This document shows, piece after piece, positions 15,891 through 24,160 of a stretch of DNA of 37,663 nucleotides (positions within the stretch are counted from its first letter, which is position 1; the number at the start of each line of letters is the position of its first letter). The stretch comes from Anaerovibrio lipolyticus (GTDB lineage Bacteria > Bacillota > Negativicutes > Selenomonadales > Selenomonadaceae), in assembly GCF_021531495.1 (NCBI RefSeq), contig NZ_JADYTY010000021.1, positions 1-37,663 of the forward strand, read 5' to 3'. The notes beneath the pieces were generated by a model. It saw only the letters and a list, made by a program, of their open reading frames with translations, ran no database searches and had not been told where the DNA came from. A program made the position numbers and the translations under genes.

Positions 15891-17356
15891 TGAATAGATA
15901 TTTTATGGGGATGAAGAACTATATCTGTTTGCTGGCTGCCTGGGCAGTTCTTGCTATAGGTTCCGCAACAGAGGCAGCTCCTCAGCCTATTTGGCTGGAG
16001 CTGAATCAGGCCTACCTCTATCAGGCAGGTAGTTCCAAAATAACCAGAGTTACCGTGGCCAATCCAGCCATTGCCGATGTGGTGGTACTGGACAAGGTGA
16101 AGCTGAATATTATTGGCAAGGCTTTGGGTTCCACCAGTCTTTCTGTGTGGAGTGTCAACGGTATGCGACAGGATTTTGTTATCTCTGTCTGCAATACGGA
16201 TACGGCTACAGCTCAGTTCATCAAGCAGTCTATGGGCTTGGATGGGGTACAGGTAGCCAAGGTAGGAGATAAGCTGGTTCTCCAGGGAACAGTTGAAAAT
16301 CAGTATGAGCTGAACAATGCCTTAGGCATGGCCAAGGTATATGCTGGTGAGGATAATATTGTTAACCTCATTCAAATGAAAAATCCTACTATGGTAAATC
16401 TTTCTGCTTTGGTTATTGATATTAGCGGTAAGGATGCCAGCGATTTGGGCTTTAAATACGGTGTAGCCAGTGATGTTTCTACTTCAAACGGACATACCAG
16501 TATCACCTTTGGTACAGCTGGTGATTTCTACGGTGGTAAGGATTTTTATGATGCTACCCACCATCCATTTCAGAATGTAGATTTTATGATTCAGGCTTTG
16601 GCCAGTCAGAACAAGATAAAGGTTCTGTCCAGACCAAATATTACCACCATGAGCGGTGAGGAAGCGGAAATTCTCATTGGCGGCGAGCTGCCTATCCCTA
16701 CCAGCAAGGATGGAGAGATTTCCGTTGAGTGGAAACCATACGGCATTAAGTTGAAGATTAAGCCTCAGGTGGATCAGGAAAATAAAATAACCTCTAAGGT
16801 TGAGGCTGAGGTTAGTGGCATAGATGCTAGTGTTTCCGTTCCTACCAGTGCAGGTAAGATACCTGGACTGATTTCCCGCAAGGCTTCCACCATGCTGTCT
16901 GTGCCTGATGGTCAGACTATGGCTATTGGCGGTTTGATGAATAGCGACGAAAGCAAGGTTATTACCAAGGTGCCTATTTTGGGAGATATTCCTATTATTG
17001 GCGAGTTCTTTAAGCATACCTCTAACTCAAAGGATAAGCGGGAGCTGATGATTCTCATTACTCCTACCATTGTTACCAACAATGATCCTGTTAAGGGCTC
17101 CTCTAAGATGCTGGAGGAGGTAGAAAACAGCAAGCGTCAGTGGCAGGAAATGGAGGATATTTATCCTAACGATCCACCAGCCAAGCTCAGTCCAGAAAAG
17201 GGCGGTCTTACTGAGGCCCAGGCCTTAGCAGCTGAAGGGGCGGGGCCTCTCTTCAAGGAAAGAGATACCTCTAAGGCACCTAGCTGGACTGCCAAGGCAG
17301 AGGAGGAGCTTCGTCAGGAGGCTCAGCAGGCAGAAAGGGGCAACCTAAATGGCTGA
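15890..17356 (+). CDS. cpaC: Flp pilus secretin CpaC/RcpA
   Basis: The 488-residue precursor has a signal peptide (hydrophobic NYICLLAAWAVLAIGSA, likely cut after TEA), an N-terminal pilus-formation domain (LNQAYLYQAGSSKITRVTVANPAIADVVVLD), a BON-like part (GVQVAKVGDKLVLQGTVENQYELNNA) and the secretin core (VKVLSRPNITTMSGEEAEILIGGELPIP to KVPILGDIPIIGEFFKH and ELMILITPTIV). Secretins form outer-membrane rings, so this gene is direct evidence of a two-membrane envelope. A charged C-terminal tail of about 60 residues follows. The ATG overlaps the cpaB stop (TAATG). Confidence 0.95.
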   Translation: MNRYFMGMKNYICLLAAWAVLAIGSATEAAPQPIWLELNQAYLYQAGSSKITRVTVANPAIADVVVLDKVKLNIIGKALGSTSLSVWSVNGMRQDFVISVCNTDTATAQFIKQSMGLDGVQVAKVGDKLVLQGTVENQYELNNALGMAKVYAGEDNIVNLIQMKNPTMVNLSALVIDISGKDASDLGFKYGVASDVSTSNGHTSITFGTAGDFYGGKDFYDATHHPFQNVDFMIQALASQNKIKVLSRPNITTMSGEEAEILIGGELPIPTSKDGEISVEWKPYGIKLKIKPQVDQENKITSKVEAEVSGIDASVSVPTSAGKIPGLISRKASTMLSVPDGQTMAIGGLMNSDESKVITKVPILGDIPIIGEFFKHTSNSKDKRELMILITPTIVTNNDPVKGSSKMLEEVENSKRQWQEMEDIYPNDPPAKLSPEKGGLTEAQALAAEGAGPLFKERDTSKAPSWTAKAEEELRQEAQQAERGNLNG

Positions 17357-18188
17357 GGAAAAAATCAGTGGTGTTGTCATTACCTTTTTTAGTACAGCTT
17401 CCGCTGTAGGCAAAACCCTGATAAGCATAAATATGGCTTCCGAGCTGGCTCGGCAGGGCTGTCGTGTCTGCCTGGTGGATTATGATTTGCAATTTGGAGA
17501 TGTGGCCAATTATCTCAAACTGCCAGTGGAGCATTCAGTTTATGATGCTTTGGCCGAGATGAAAAAAAATCCGGAGGCGGATATTCGCCAGCAAGTAGAG
17601 CAATATCGTTATGGCACCATTTGCTTTGATGTATTGCCAGCCCCAGAGTTTTTGGATCAGTCCTACAATCTGTCCACTGAGGCCTGTACGGAGCTTGTGG
17701 AGAAGCTGCGGCTCCTTTATGATTATGTGATTGTTGATACTACCAGCATGTTTAGCAAGCTGAATCTGGCCATGCTGGATATAAGTACCATTGTTACCTT
17801 TTTAGGAGTGGTGGATTTTATTCCTACCATCAAGAATATGAAAATTGGCAATGATACCTTACAGAATTTGAATTATGATACCCACAAGATTCGGCTGGTG
17901 CTGAACCGCAGCGATGCCAAAACCCGCATTTCTATGGAAGCGGTGCAGAAGCTGTTGGGAGAAGGATTCTATCATGTTCTGCCCAATGATTTCCGGGCAG
18001 CCAGTGAGTCCATCAGCACAGGAGTGCCTTTGGTGCTTAGCGGTTCGGATAGTGTGTTGGCAGAGGAAATCCGTCGTTTGATTTCCCGCTATACCAATAG
18101 AGCCTATGTGCCTGGGCCAGAGCAGCTAGGCTCCCGCAGTGAAGCCCATCACAAGGGTGGCCTTTTGGGAAGGCTATTTAGGAGGTAA
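17349..18188 (+). CDS. TadZ/CpaE-like ATPase without receiver domain
   Basis: The 279-residue MinD/ParA-type protein overlaps the cpaC end by eight bases. It begins straight with the nucleotide domain: the P-loop reads STASAVGKT, so the signature lysine of the deviant Walker A (KGGxGKT) is missing while the GKT lysine is kept. LVDYDLQFGDVANYL and DYVIVDTT correspond to switch and Walker B regions. TadZ proteins place the pilus machine at the cell pole; some are poor ATPases. Without the signature lysine, ATP-driven dimer formation may be changed. The next gene is a second, more complete TadZ. Confidence 0.85.
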   Translation: MAEEKISGVVITFFSTASAVGKTLISINMASELARQGCRVCLVDYDLQFGDVANYLKLPVEHSVYDALAEMKKNPEADIRQQVEQYRYGTICFDVLPAPEFLDQSYNLSTEACTELVEKLRLLYDYVIVDTTSMFSKLNLAMLDISTIVTFLGVVDFIPTIKNMKIGNDTLQNLNYDTHKIRLVLNRSDAKTRISMEAVQKLLGEGFYHVLPNDFRAASESISTGVPLVLSGSDSVLAEEIRRLISRYTNRAYVPGPEQLGSRSEAHHKGGLLGRLFRR

Positions 18189-18193
18189 AAGCT

Positions 18194-19321
18194 ATGCAAT
18201 ACAAAATTATGCTGATAGAGCATAACCGCCTCCTATTGGAACAGCTTTCCAAGGTTATTGAAAATGCTCCAGATATGGAGCTGGAGGCCAGGTTCCAAAG
18301 CAGCAGTGATGCCTTGGGACAGGGGCGGGTATTCAGCCCCAATATTATTCTGCTGGATGCAGAAATTGGTAATGCCACAGAGCTTCTGCAGGAATTGATA
18401 GGTGTTTTTCCCGGTGCTGCTGTTATCTGCACGGGTGAAAAATGGGAGGCAGAAAGTACCAGTCATTTTATTCAGGCTGGTGCCAGCGGTTATCTCATTA
18501 AGCCTTTTACCTACAATGGCCTGAAGGAAGCTATCAAAATCTACACTGCCAATGGTATGGAGATGGATTGTCACGCTATGACATTTTTCAGCCCTAAGGG
18601 CAAAAGTGGCAAAACAACTCTGATAGCCAATTTGGCTATGGCTATTAGCCGTACTACTGGAGAGCAGGTAGGTATTATAGATGCAGATTTGCAATTTGGG
18701 GATATGGCAGTGTTCTTCAATCTGGAGCCTCAAAGTACCATTGTCGAGGCAGCTAGAGATGCCAGCTTCTTATCTCCTTTGGATTTGCGCTCTTATTATA
18801 CCAAGGTTAATGACAAGGTATATGTGCTATGTGGCACCAAGACACCAAGTCTTATTGACAGAGTAGCCATTGATTCTCTGGAGGCGGTTATCAAAATGAG
18901 CCGCAGCCTATTTAAATATCTGCTGATAGATGTGCCGGCAGGATTTAATCCTACCTCCATTGCGGCAGCAGAAATGTCTGATACCACCTATGTAGTTGCC
19001 ATGATGAATGGAGGCTATGAGGTGAAGCATGTCCAGAGAGCTTTGGAGATTTTTGCAGGCTGGGAGGATTGTGCTAACCGAGTGAAAACTGTTTTTACCC
19101 GGGTGGTGCCTTGCAATGACCAGTCCCGCCGTAAGCTGACTGAGGCTATGGGCTGCCCAGTAGAGGCTGTTATGCCTAATGCCTATATGGTAGTATCCAA
19201 GGCGGCAGACAATGGCCAGATGGCTCTGGACTTGGAGCCTGACAGCCCGCTAGCTATGAGCATCAATTATCTGGCTGGCAGGATTATTCATCCACCAGCA
19301 GGAGGCACAGGCGATGATTAA
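18194..19321 (+). CDS. tadZ: TadZ/CpaE: pseudo-receiver plus MinD-like ATPase
   Basis: The 375-residue protein has an N-terminal receiver-like domain (1-118; MLIEHNRLLLEQL, NIILLDAEIG, GASGYLIKPF) and a MinD-like ATPase with a full deviant Walker A, PKGKSGKTT (134-142), then IIDADLQFGDMAVFF and LLIDVPAG. It should help localise the Tad machine at the inner membrane. The receiver keeps an Asp in LLDAE but has IEH in place of the usual acidic pair, so phosphorylation is doubtful. AGGAGG sits eight bases before the ATG. It overlaps the next gene by eight bases. Confidence 0.9.
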   Translation: MQYKIMLIEHNRLLLEQLSKVIENAPDMELEARFQSSSDALGQGRVFSPNIILLDAEIGNATELLQELIGVFPGAAVICTGEKWEAESTSHFIQAGASGYLIKPFTYNGLKEAIKIYTANGMEMDCHAMTFFSPKGKSGKTTLIANLAMAISRTTGEQVGIIDADLQFGDMAVFFNLEPQSTIVEAARDASFLSPLDLRSYYTKVNDKVYVLCGTKTPSLIDRVAIDSLEAVIKMSRSLFKYLLIDVPAGFNPTSIAAAEMSDTTYVVAMMNGGYEVKHVQRALEIFAGWEDCANRVKTVFTRVVPCNDQSRRKLTEAMGCPVEAVMPNAYMVVSKAADNGQMALDLEPDSPLAMSINYLAGRIIHPPAGGTGDD

Positions 19322-20300
19322 TTTTCTCATAGGTATGACCATAGCGGTTATTATCTTTTGTCTCCTTATGGTTCTTTTAAGCCGCAAGGGGGCTGAGGAA
19401 AAAAATATCAGCAACCGTATGGCTTATTTTTCCGGGGTGGAGGCTAGCCTTCGCCATACCAAGGAAAGTGATAACCAGCGCCGGCATAATGTAACCTTTA
19501 AGGAAAAGCTTTATGAGACTATTAGAACTCTGGGGGCCAAGCTGGGGAAAATAAAAAAGAACAACAGTCTGGATCGCAAGATGCAGCAGGCTGGCTGGCC
19601 CTTTCTCGGCTCTGAGTTTCAGGTCGTGCTTTTAGGTTGTGGTGTGATTGGAGCTTTTGTTTTGGGCTTGCTGACCATGACCTTGGTTAATGCCCTGCTG
19701 GGCTTTGTGGCTGGCTGTATTGTCTGTATGATGGTTTTGTCCATTAGTATTCAGCGGCGGCAAAAGGCCTTTGTGAATCAATTGGGAGATATGCTTACCA
19801 TGATTGCCAATGCCCTGCGGGCAGGCTTTAGCTTTATGCAGGCTCTTGACCATATTGCGGGGGAAATGGATGATCCCGTAAAAAGCGAGGTTAGAAGGGT
19901 AGTTACTGATGTTAATGTGGGTATGCCCTTGGAGGAAGCCCTGAACAATATGACTGACCGGGTAAACAGTCCGGATTTCAATCTGGTAGTTGCCGCTGTG
20001 CTGATTCAAAGGCAGGTAGGCGGTAATATGGCTCAGATATTGGATACCATTAGTGAAACCATTAATGAAAGAGTGAGAATGAGGCGGGAAGTTGGTGCCT
20101 TAACAGCTCAGGGCAAAATGTCCGGAGTTGTGCTAGGTGGTTTGCCCTTTGCCTTGACTGGATTTTTGCAGTTGGTATCTCCAGGTTACCTAGATCCCTT
20201 GTTTAGTGACACCATAGGTCAAGTAGCAATAGTCGGAGCTGGCGTATTGATGATTATAGGATTTGTGGTAATACGCAAGATTGTTGATATAGAACTATAA
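19314..20300 (+). CDS. tadB: Type II secretion F-domain protein TadB
   Basis: The 328-residue membrane protein begins with one hydrophobic segment (3-22), has a pair of membrane helices at about 105-145, the T2SSF domain (FVNQLGDMLTMIANALRAGFSFMQALDHIAGEM, then VAAVLIQRQVGGNMAQILDTISETINERVRMR) and two C-terminal segments. These features match TadB, the inner-membrane platform protein that works with TadC and the motor TadA. It overlaps tadZ by eight bases. In this locus it precedes flp instead of following tadA. Confidence 0.9.
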   Translation: MINFLIGMTIAVIIFCLLMVLLSRKGAEEKNISNRMAYFSGVEASLRHTKESDNQRRHNVTFKEKLYETIRTLGAKLGKIKKNNSLDRKMQQAGWPFLGSEFQVVLLGCGVIGAFVLGLLTMTLVNALLGFVAGCIVCMMVLSISIQRRQKAFVNQLGDMLTMIANALRAGFSFMQALDHIAGEMDDPVKSEVRRVVTDVNVGMPLEEALNNMTDRVNSPDFNLVVAAVLIQRQVGGNMAQILDTISETINERVRMRREVGALTAQGKMSGVVLGGLPFALTGFLQLVSPGYLDPLFSDTIGQVAIVGAGVLMIIGFVVIRKIVDIEL

Positions 20301-20388
20301 TTTTGTAATATCCATCAGGCTATAGCCATGATGATATTAAATATATTTTATCTATTTATTTTTTATTTATTCTAGGAGGAATGATGTT

Positions 20389-20592
20389 ATGTTTACTATT
20401 CTTGAACACCTGAAAAATCGTTATATGAGCCAGAAGGCACAGGGCATTGTAGAGTATGCTCTGATTTTGGCTTTCGTTGTAGCTATTGCTATCTTTATTA
20501 CCAGTGGTGACGGTAGTTTGAAGAATGCTATTCAGGGTGTATTCTCTGATACTGCTGATCAGGTTAAGGTAAGTAGTGGTACTGGCAAATAA
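20389..20592 (+). CDS. flp: Flp major pilin (class IVb prepilin)
   Basis: The 67-residue prepilin has a positively charged leader ending in SQKAQG, then the mature start IVEYALILAFVVAIAIFI with the glutamate at +3 and tyrosine at +4 of the EY motif. The prepilin peptidase would cut after Gly. The short polar C-terminus is typical of Flp pilins. AGGAGG lies nine bases before the ATG. The 88-base gap after tadB has a small palindrome (GGCTATAGCC) but no clear terminator. Confidence 0.95.
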   Translation: MFTILEHLKNRYMSQKAQGIVEYALILAFVVAIAIFITSGDGSLKNAIQGVFSDTADQVKVSSGTGK

Positions 20593-20595
20593 TAC

Positions 20596-20628
20596 GCTGT
20601 TGTGTGCATTTTGTATTACACATATAGC
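20596..20628 (+). other. Hairpin directly after flp
   Basis: GCT and TGTGT (20596-20598, 20601-20605) pair with ACACA and AGC (20618-20622, 20626-20628) around a small internal loop. There is no T-run; it may protect the 3' end of the flp message. Confidence 0.35.
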
Positions 20629-20655
20629 AGGTAGTAAGAGTTAATACAGAGCAGG

Positions 20656-20661
20656 TATAAT
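20656..20661 (+). promoter_or_regulatory. Possible -10 element in the flp-tadE gap
   Basis: A perfect TATAAT lies here, just ahead of the nested structure at 20665-20761. No convincing -35 is seen 16 to 18 bases upstream, so the promoter is uncertain. Confidence 0.3.
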
Positions 20662-20664
20662 AGT

Positions 20665-20761
20665 CAGAAAAATTCCAGCGAAATCTGGGTGCAGAAAGCA
20701 TCAGGTTTTGTGGATAGAATCTGGATGTTCAATTTTTGCCACCCAGGGTAGGTTTTTTCTG
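20665..20761 (+). promoter_or_regulatory. Nested RNA structure between flp and tadE
   Basis: An outer stem CAGAAAAA (20665-20672) with TTTTTCTG (20754-20761) encloses a middle stem CTGGGTG (20685-20691) with CACCCAG (20740-20746), which in turn encloses a weaker inner hairpin at about 20702-20722. CCAG (20675-20678) can instead pair with CTGG (20685-20688), breaking the middle stem. The 3' strand of the outer stem is also a T-rich tract after CCCAGGG, as in an attenuator. No known riboswitch class fits. Confidence 0.4.
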
Positions 20762-20842
20762 GCTATTAGCCTGCAATGTATTTTTATTATGGCTTATTTC
20801 GGATATATTTTCTGAATTTTCGTTAATATCGAGTTTTGATAA

Positions 20843-21304
20843 GTGTATTTTGAGGGGGTTGAGATTACGAAAACGCAAAAAGCACAAGGCATAGTGGAGT
20901 TTGCCCTAGTCCTACCTCTTTTTTTGTTGCTGGTTATGGGAATTATATATTTTGGCATGGCCTTTAGTGATTATTTGACCATGAGCAACAGCGTTCGTAG
21001 TATCGCTCATGATGCATCATTGCGTCAGACCGATGCCGATTATAGAAATGTTGTTATCAATAATACCCGCAATCTTAGTTTTGCCAATGATGTTTTTATT
21101 TGGCAGCCAGATACTGAGACTGGTCAGAATAATAAATATCTTTCCGTTGAATTTGAAAATTCCAGCCGCAATGTGGTGGTTACCGCTCATGCGGATTTTA
21201 ATAAAAAAAGTGCTATCGCCAATGCCTTTAACAATCTAATGGGCCAAAAAATAGGCAATGGCATTAATATTCGTTATAGTATGTATTCGGATGTGCGAAA
21301 GTAA
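20843..21304 (+). CDS. tadE: TadE-like pseudopilin
   Basis: This protein of up to 153 residues has the TadE signature: a short leader, AQGIVEFALVLPLFLLLVMGIIYFGMAF with the Glu of the pilin-like start, then an extracytoplasmic domain. It should be processed by the prepilin peptidase and take part in pilus assembly. There is no ATG. The only standard start is GTG at 20843 with a poor ribosome site, while GAGGGGG (20852-20858) points to an ATT at 20864 (spacing five) or ACG at 20867. The true start is therefore open. It ends 14 bases before tadA. Confidence 0.87.
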   Translation: MYFEGVEITKTQKAQGIVEFALVLPLFLLLVMGIIYFGMAFSDYLTMSNSVRSIAHDASLRQTDADYRNVVINNTRNLSFANDVFIWQPDTETGQNNKYLSVEFENSSRNVVVTAHADFNKKSAIANAFNNLMGQKIGNGINIRYSMYSDVRK

Positions 21305-21318
21305 AGGAAGTGCAGTAA

Positions 21319-22698
21319 ATGACCTTATTGGAGAAGCTGGGACGGGGAGATTGTCCCAATGTACAGGTACAGATTTTTGCTGCCATTTCCAATGATGTAG
21401 CAGATACCGCCTATCAAAGCATAAAGAAAACTGTGCACCGCCGTTTGGTAGCGGAAATGAGTCCCCAGGAGCAGATGGTTCTCTCGGCTGTTCATCAGGA
21501 TGCAGCCCAGGTGGAGCAGGTTATTGGTAATTATGTGGAGAAGGTATTGGAGGAGAATCCTTTTGCTGTACCTGTTAGTGAAAGGTCCAAGATTGTTTCA
21601 GACCTAAAGGACGAAATGCTGGGACTGGGGCCAATTGAGGTTTTGCTGAAGGATCCAACCGTAACAGAGGTTATGGTAAACGGCCCAAAGAAGATTTTTG
21701 TGGAGCGCATGGGCCGTCTCCAGCTAACGGATATACAATTTCACGATGATAGTCACGTGATGAATATCATTGAGCGTATTTTGTCCCCTATTGGCAGACA
21801 TATTGATGAATCTGTGCCTTTGGTAGATGCCCGCTTGGAGGACGGCTCCCGTGTTAATATTATTATTCCGCCTCTTTCTCTAGTGGGGCCATGTATTACT
21901 ATTCGTAAATTTGCTACCAAGGCCTTGTCTGTAGATAATCTCATTACCTTTGGTACCTTGGATAGAAAAATGGCTGATTTTATCAAGGCTTGTATTCAGG
22001 CCAGAATCAATATATTGGTTTCTGGTGGTACTGGCTCAGGTAAAACCACTACCCTGAATGTCCTGTCCTCCTTTATTCCGGAGAATGAACGCATTGTTAC
22101 CATTGAGGATGCGGCGGAGCTAAAGCTGCAGCAGGAGCACGTAGTTACCCTGGAGTCCCGCCCTGCCAATATTGAAGGCAACGGTGAAATCACCATTCGT
22201 GATTTGGTAAAGAATGCTCTGCGTATGCGTCCAGATAGAATTATCGTGGGCGAGGTTCGTGGCGGTGAGGCTCTGGATATGCTGCAGGCCATGAACACCG
22301 GTCATGATGGCTCACTGACTACCGCTCATGCCAACAATCCGCGAGATGCTTTGTCCCGACTGGAAACCATGGTGCTGATGGCTGGTTTTGAGATGCCTAT
22401 CAGGGCCATTCGTGAGCAGGTATCCTCTGCCATAGAGCTGATTCTTCAGCAGAGCCGTCTTAAGGATGGCTCCCGCAAGATTACCTATATTACTGAGGTA
22501 CAGCATATGGAGGGAGATGTGATTACTACTCAGGATTTGTTCCGCTTTGAGCAGACAGGCATGGATGAAAACGGCAAGCTGACAGGACATTTTGTGTCTA
22601 CTGGTATGCAGCCTGGTTTTATGGATAAATTCCAGGTTAATGGTGTGTCCCTGCCAGATGATTTCTTTATGGCAGAAGAAGAGAAACGGGGTTATTGA
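21319..22698 (+). CDS. tadA: Tad secretion ATPase TadA/CpaF
   Basis: The 459-residue protein is the pilus motor: an N-terminal helical domain, then the secretion ATPase core with [34 protein letters not shown], Walker [13 protein letters not shown] (235-246), the Asp box IEDAAELKL, Walker B-type [16 protein letters not shown], and the His box [14 protein letters not shown]. It is cytoplasmic and acts on the TadB/TadC platform. AAGGAAG precedes the ATG. It lies directly before tadC. Confidence 0.96.
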   Translation: MTLLEKLGRGDCPNVQVQIFAAISNDVADTAYQSIKKTVHRRLVAEMSPQEQMVLSAVHQDAAQVEQVIGNYVEKVLEENPFAVPVSERSKIVSDLKDEMLGLGPIEVLLKDPTVTEVMVNGPKKIFVERMGRLQLTDIQFHDDSHVMNIIERILSPIGRHIDESVPLVDARLEDGSRVNIIIPPLSLVGPCITIRKFATKALSVDNLITFGTLDRKMADFIKACIQARINILVSGGTGSGKTTTLNVLSSFIPENERIVTIEDAAELKLQQEHVVTLESRPANIEGNGEITIRDLVKNALRMRPDRIIVGEVRGGEALDMLQAMNTGHDGSLTTAHANNPRDALSRLETMVLMAGFEMPIRAIREQVSSAIELILQQSRLKDGSRKITYITEVQHMEGDVITTQDLFRFEQTGMDENGKLTGHFVSTGMQPGFMDKFQVNGVSLPDDFFMAEEEKRGY

Positions 22699-22700
22699 TC

Positions 22701-23663
22701 ATGATGGTAGCATTGCTTTCCTTGGCAGCGGCAGGTATTTGCTTTGCCCTGTGCTATGCTTTGATTCAAGCCAAGATAAAGCCACAGCAGGAGCTAAGTC
22801 AGCGCCTTCGGTCCATTGAATTTCATGAGGAGGATGGCAAAGCCAGAACCCTGTCGTCACGAGCCACCCAAAGGGGCAGGGATGACAGAAAGACACCTAA
22901 TTTTCATCAGCGGGTAATTATACCCTTTCAGGAAAGTCTGGGACGCTGGATAACTAATCTGGCCCCAGCCACTTGGTCCAAGGAGCTGGAGCACAAGCTG
23001 GTACTGGCTGGCAAAAGCAAGGTATGGTCTGTACAGGCCTATGCTGTTTTTTGGACTGTCATGGTGGGAGTAGGTATTCTGGTAGGCTTTAAGTATATTG
23101 CCGGTAAGGGGGATATGGCTTTTATTCAGTCCCTTATGGTTCTGGTGGTTTTTGCCGGTATATTCGGTATGCTGCCTTTGGTAATATTGAGAATCCTGAT
23201 TCAGAAAAGACAGGAAATGATTCTTCATCAGCTGCCAGAGGTTTTGGATTTGCTTTGTGTCAGCGTGCAGGCAGGTTTGTCCTTTGATGCAGCCCTGCGA
23301 AGGATTGTGGATAAAATGCAGGGAGTGCTGATTGATGAGCTAAAGCGTATGCTGGAGGATATCCGTATGGGCTTGCAACGCAGGCAGGCCATGCGCATGT
23401 TGGCAGACCGCTGTGAGGTGCAGGAGCTGACTTTGTTTTGTACCTCCTTGATACAGGCCGAAAGACTTGGTACCAGTATTGGTAAAACCTTAACCAATCA
23501 GGCGGCTAATATGCGGGAAAGACACCGTATGCGCATTAAGGCTCAGGCCATGAAGGCTCCAGTCAAAATGATGTTTCCTCTGGTGCTGTTTATTTTCCCA
23601 GCCCTATTTGTTATAGTACTGCTGCCTTCCCTGATAAGCTTGATGCATAATTTTATCAAATAA
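22701..23663 (+). CDS. tadC: Type II secretion F-domain protein TadC
   Basis: About 320 residues with a membrane segment at the start, two central ones (about 110-165) and one at the end. The T2SSF domain reads LPEVLDLLCVSVQAGLSFDAALRRIVDKM and LIQAERLGTSIGKTLTNQAANMRERHRMRIKAQAMKAPVKMMFPLVLFIFPALF, which is the TadC form. TTG at 22695, ATG at 22701 and ATG at 22704 are all in frame; the first overlaps the tadA stop. It is the last gene of the tad operon and is followed by a terminator. Confidence 0.9.
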   Translation: MMVALLSLAAAGICFALCYALIQAKIKPQQELSQRLRSIEFHEEDGKARTLSSRATQRGRDDRKTPNFHQRVIIPFQESLGRWITNLAPATWSKELEHKLVLAGKSKVWSVQAYAVFWTVMVGVGILVGFKYIAGKGDMAFIQSLMVLVVFAGIFGMLPLVILRILIQKRQEMILHQLPEVLDLLCVSVQAGLSFDAALRRIVDKMQGVLIDELKRMLEDIRMGLQRRQAMRMLADRCEVQELTLFCTSLIQAERLGTSIGKTLTNQAANMRERHRMRIKAQAMKAPVKMMFPLVLFIFPALFVIVLLPSLISLMHNFIK

Positions 23664-23669
23664 AAAATG

Positions 23670-23715
23670 CCTGCTGTTTTTCCTGTATTGGATTGAACAG
23701 CAGGTTTTGGATTTT
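23670..23715 (+). terminator. Terminator of the tad operon
   Basis: CCTGCTGTT (23670-23678) pairs with AACAGCAGG (23696-23704), then TTTTGGATTTTT. It lies six bases after the tadC stop. Confidence 0.8.
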
Positions 23716-23728
23716 TAGGAAAGATGGT

Positions 23729-24082
23729 ATGATGAAAAAGATTGCTTTAGAAATTAATGGTAAGGAATTAAAGGTATATATGGCAGATAGCTTTGCCACC
23801 AGATTCCGGGGATTGATGCTGCGGCCCAGGGATTTTCTGTCTATGGGGACAGGCTTGCTGATAGCTCCCTGTAACAGCATTCATATGATGTTTATGCGCT
23901 TCCCTATAGATGTGGTGTATATAGATAAAAATTATCAGGTATTGAAGCAGGTGCCAAATGTCCGTCCCTGGCTGGGCCTTAGCGCTTGCTGGCACAAAAA
24001 CACCTGGGCAACTCTGGAATTGCCTGTAGGAAGCATCGAAGCATATGGGATTCATTCAGGGAGCGTTGGGACTATCAAATAA
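23729..24082 (+). CDS. DUF192 family protein
   Basis: The 117-residue protein matches DUF192: SFATRFRGLMLRP, then LLIAPCNSIHMMFMRFPIDVVYIDKNYQVLKQVPNVRPW and LELPVGSIEAYGI. The fold is a small beta barrel; its function is not firmly known. DUF192 genes often stand next to Tad pilus genes, which supports a link to pilus assembly or the envelope. Two ATG codons (23729, 23732) follow AGGAAAG; a TTG at 23693 lies inside the upstream terminator and is unlikely to be used. It lacks a signal peptide in this reading. Confidence 0.85.
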   Translation: MMKKIALEINGKELKVYMADSFATRFRGLMLRPRDFLSMGTGLLIAPCNSIHMMFMRFPIDVVYIDKNYQVLKQVPNVRPWLGLSACWHKNTWATLELPVGSIEAYGIHSGSVGTIK

Positions 24083-24112
24083 TAATATAAAGCTCATCAA
24101 CGCACAAAAGAA

Positions 24113-24152
24113 AGTACCCCGTTTTCGGTCATCACTCCGAAAGCGGGGTACT
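24113..24152. terminator. Bidirectional terminator, DUF192 gene / nagA
   Basis: AGTACCCCGTTTTCGG (24113-24128) pairs with CCGAAAGCGGGGTACT (24137-24152), 16 pairs with one G-U. The minus strand continues into TTTCTTTTG, so it mainly serves nagA. Confidence 0.85.
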
Positions 24153-24160
24153 CTTGGTAT

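Noticed and set aside
20730-20750. GCCACCC in the flp-tadE gap as part of a cobalamin riboswitch.
   Set aside because: Only a short fragment resembles the B12 box; the other conserved boxes are missing and the neighbours are pilus genes.
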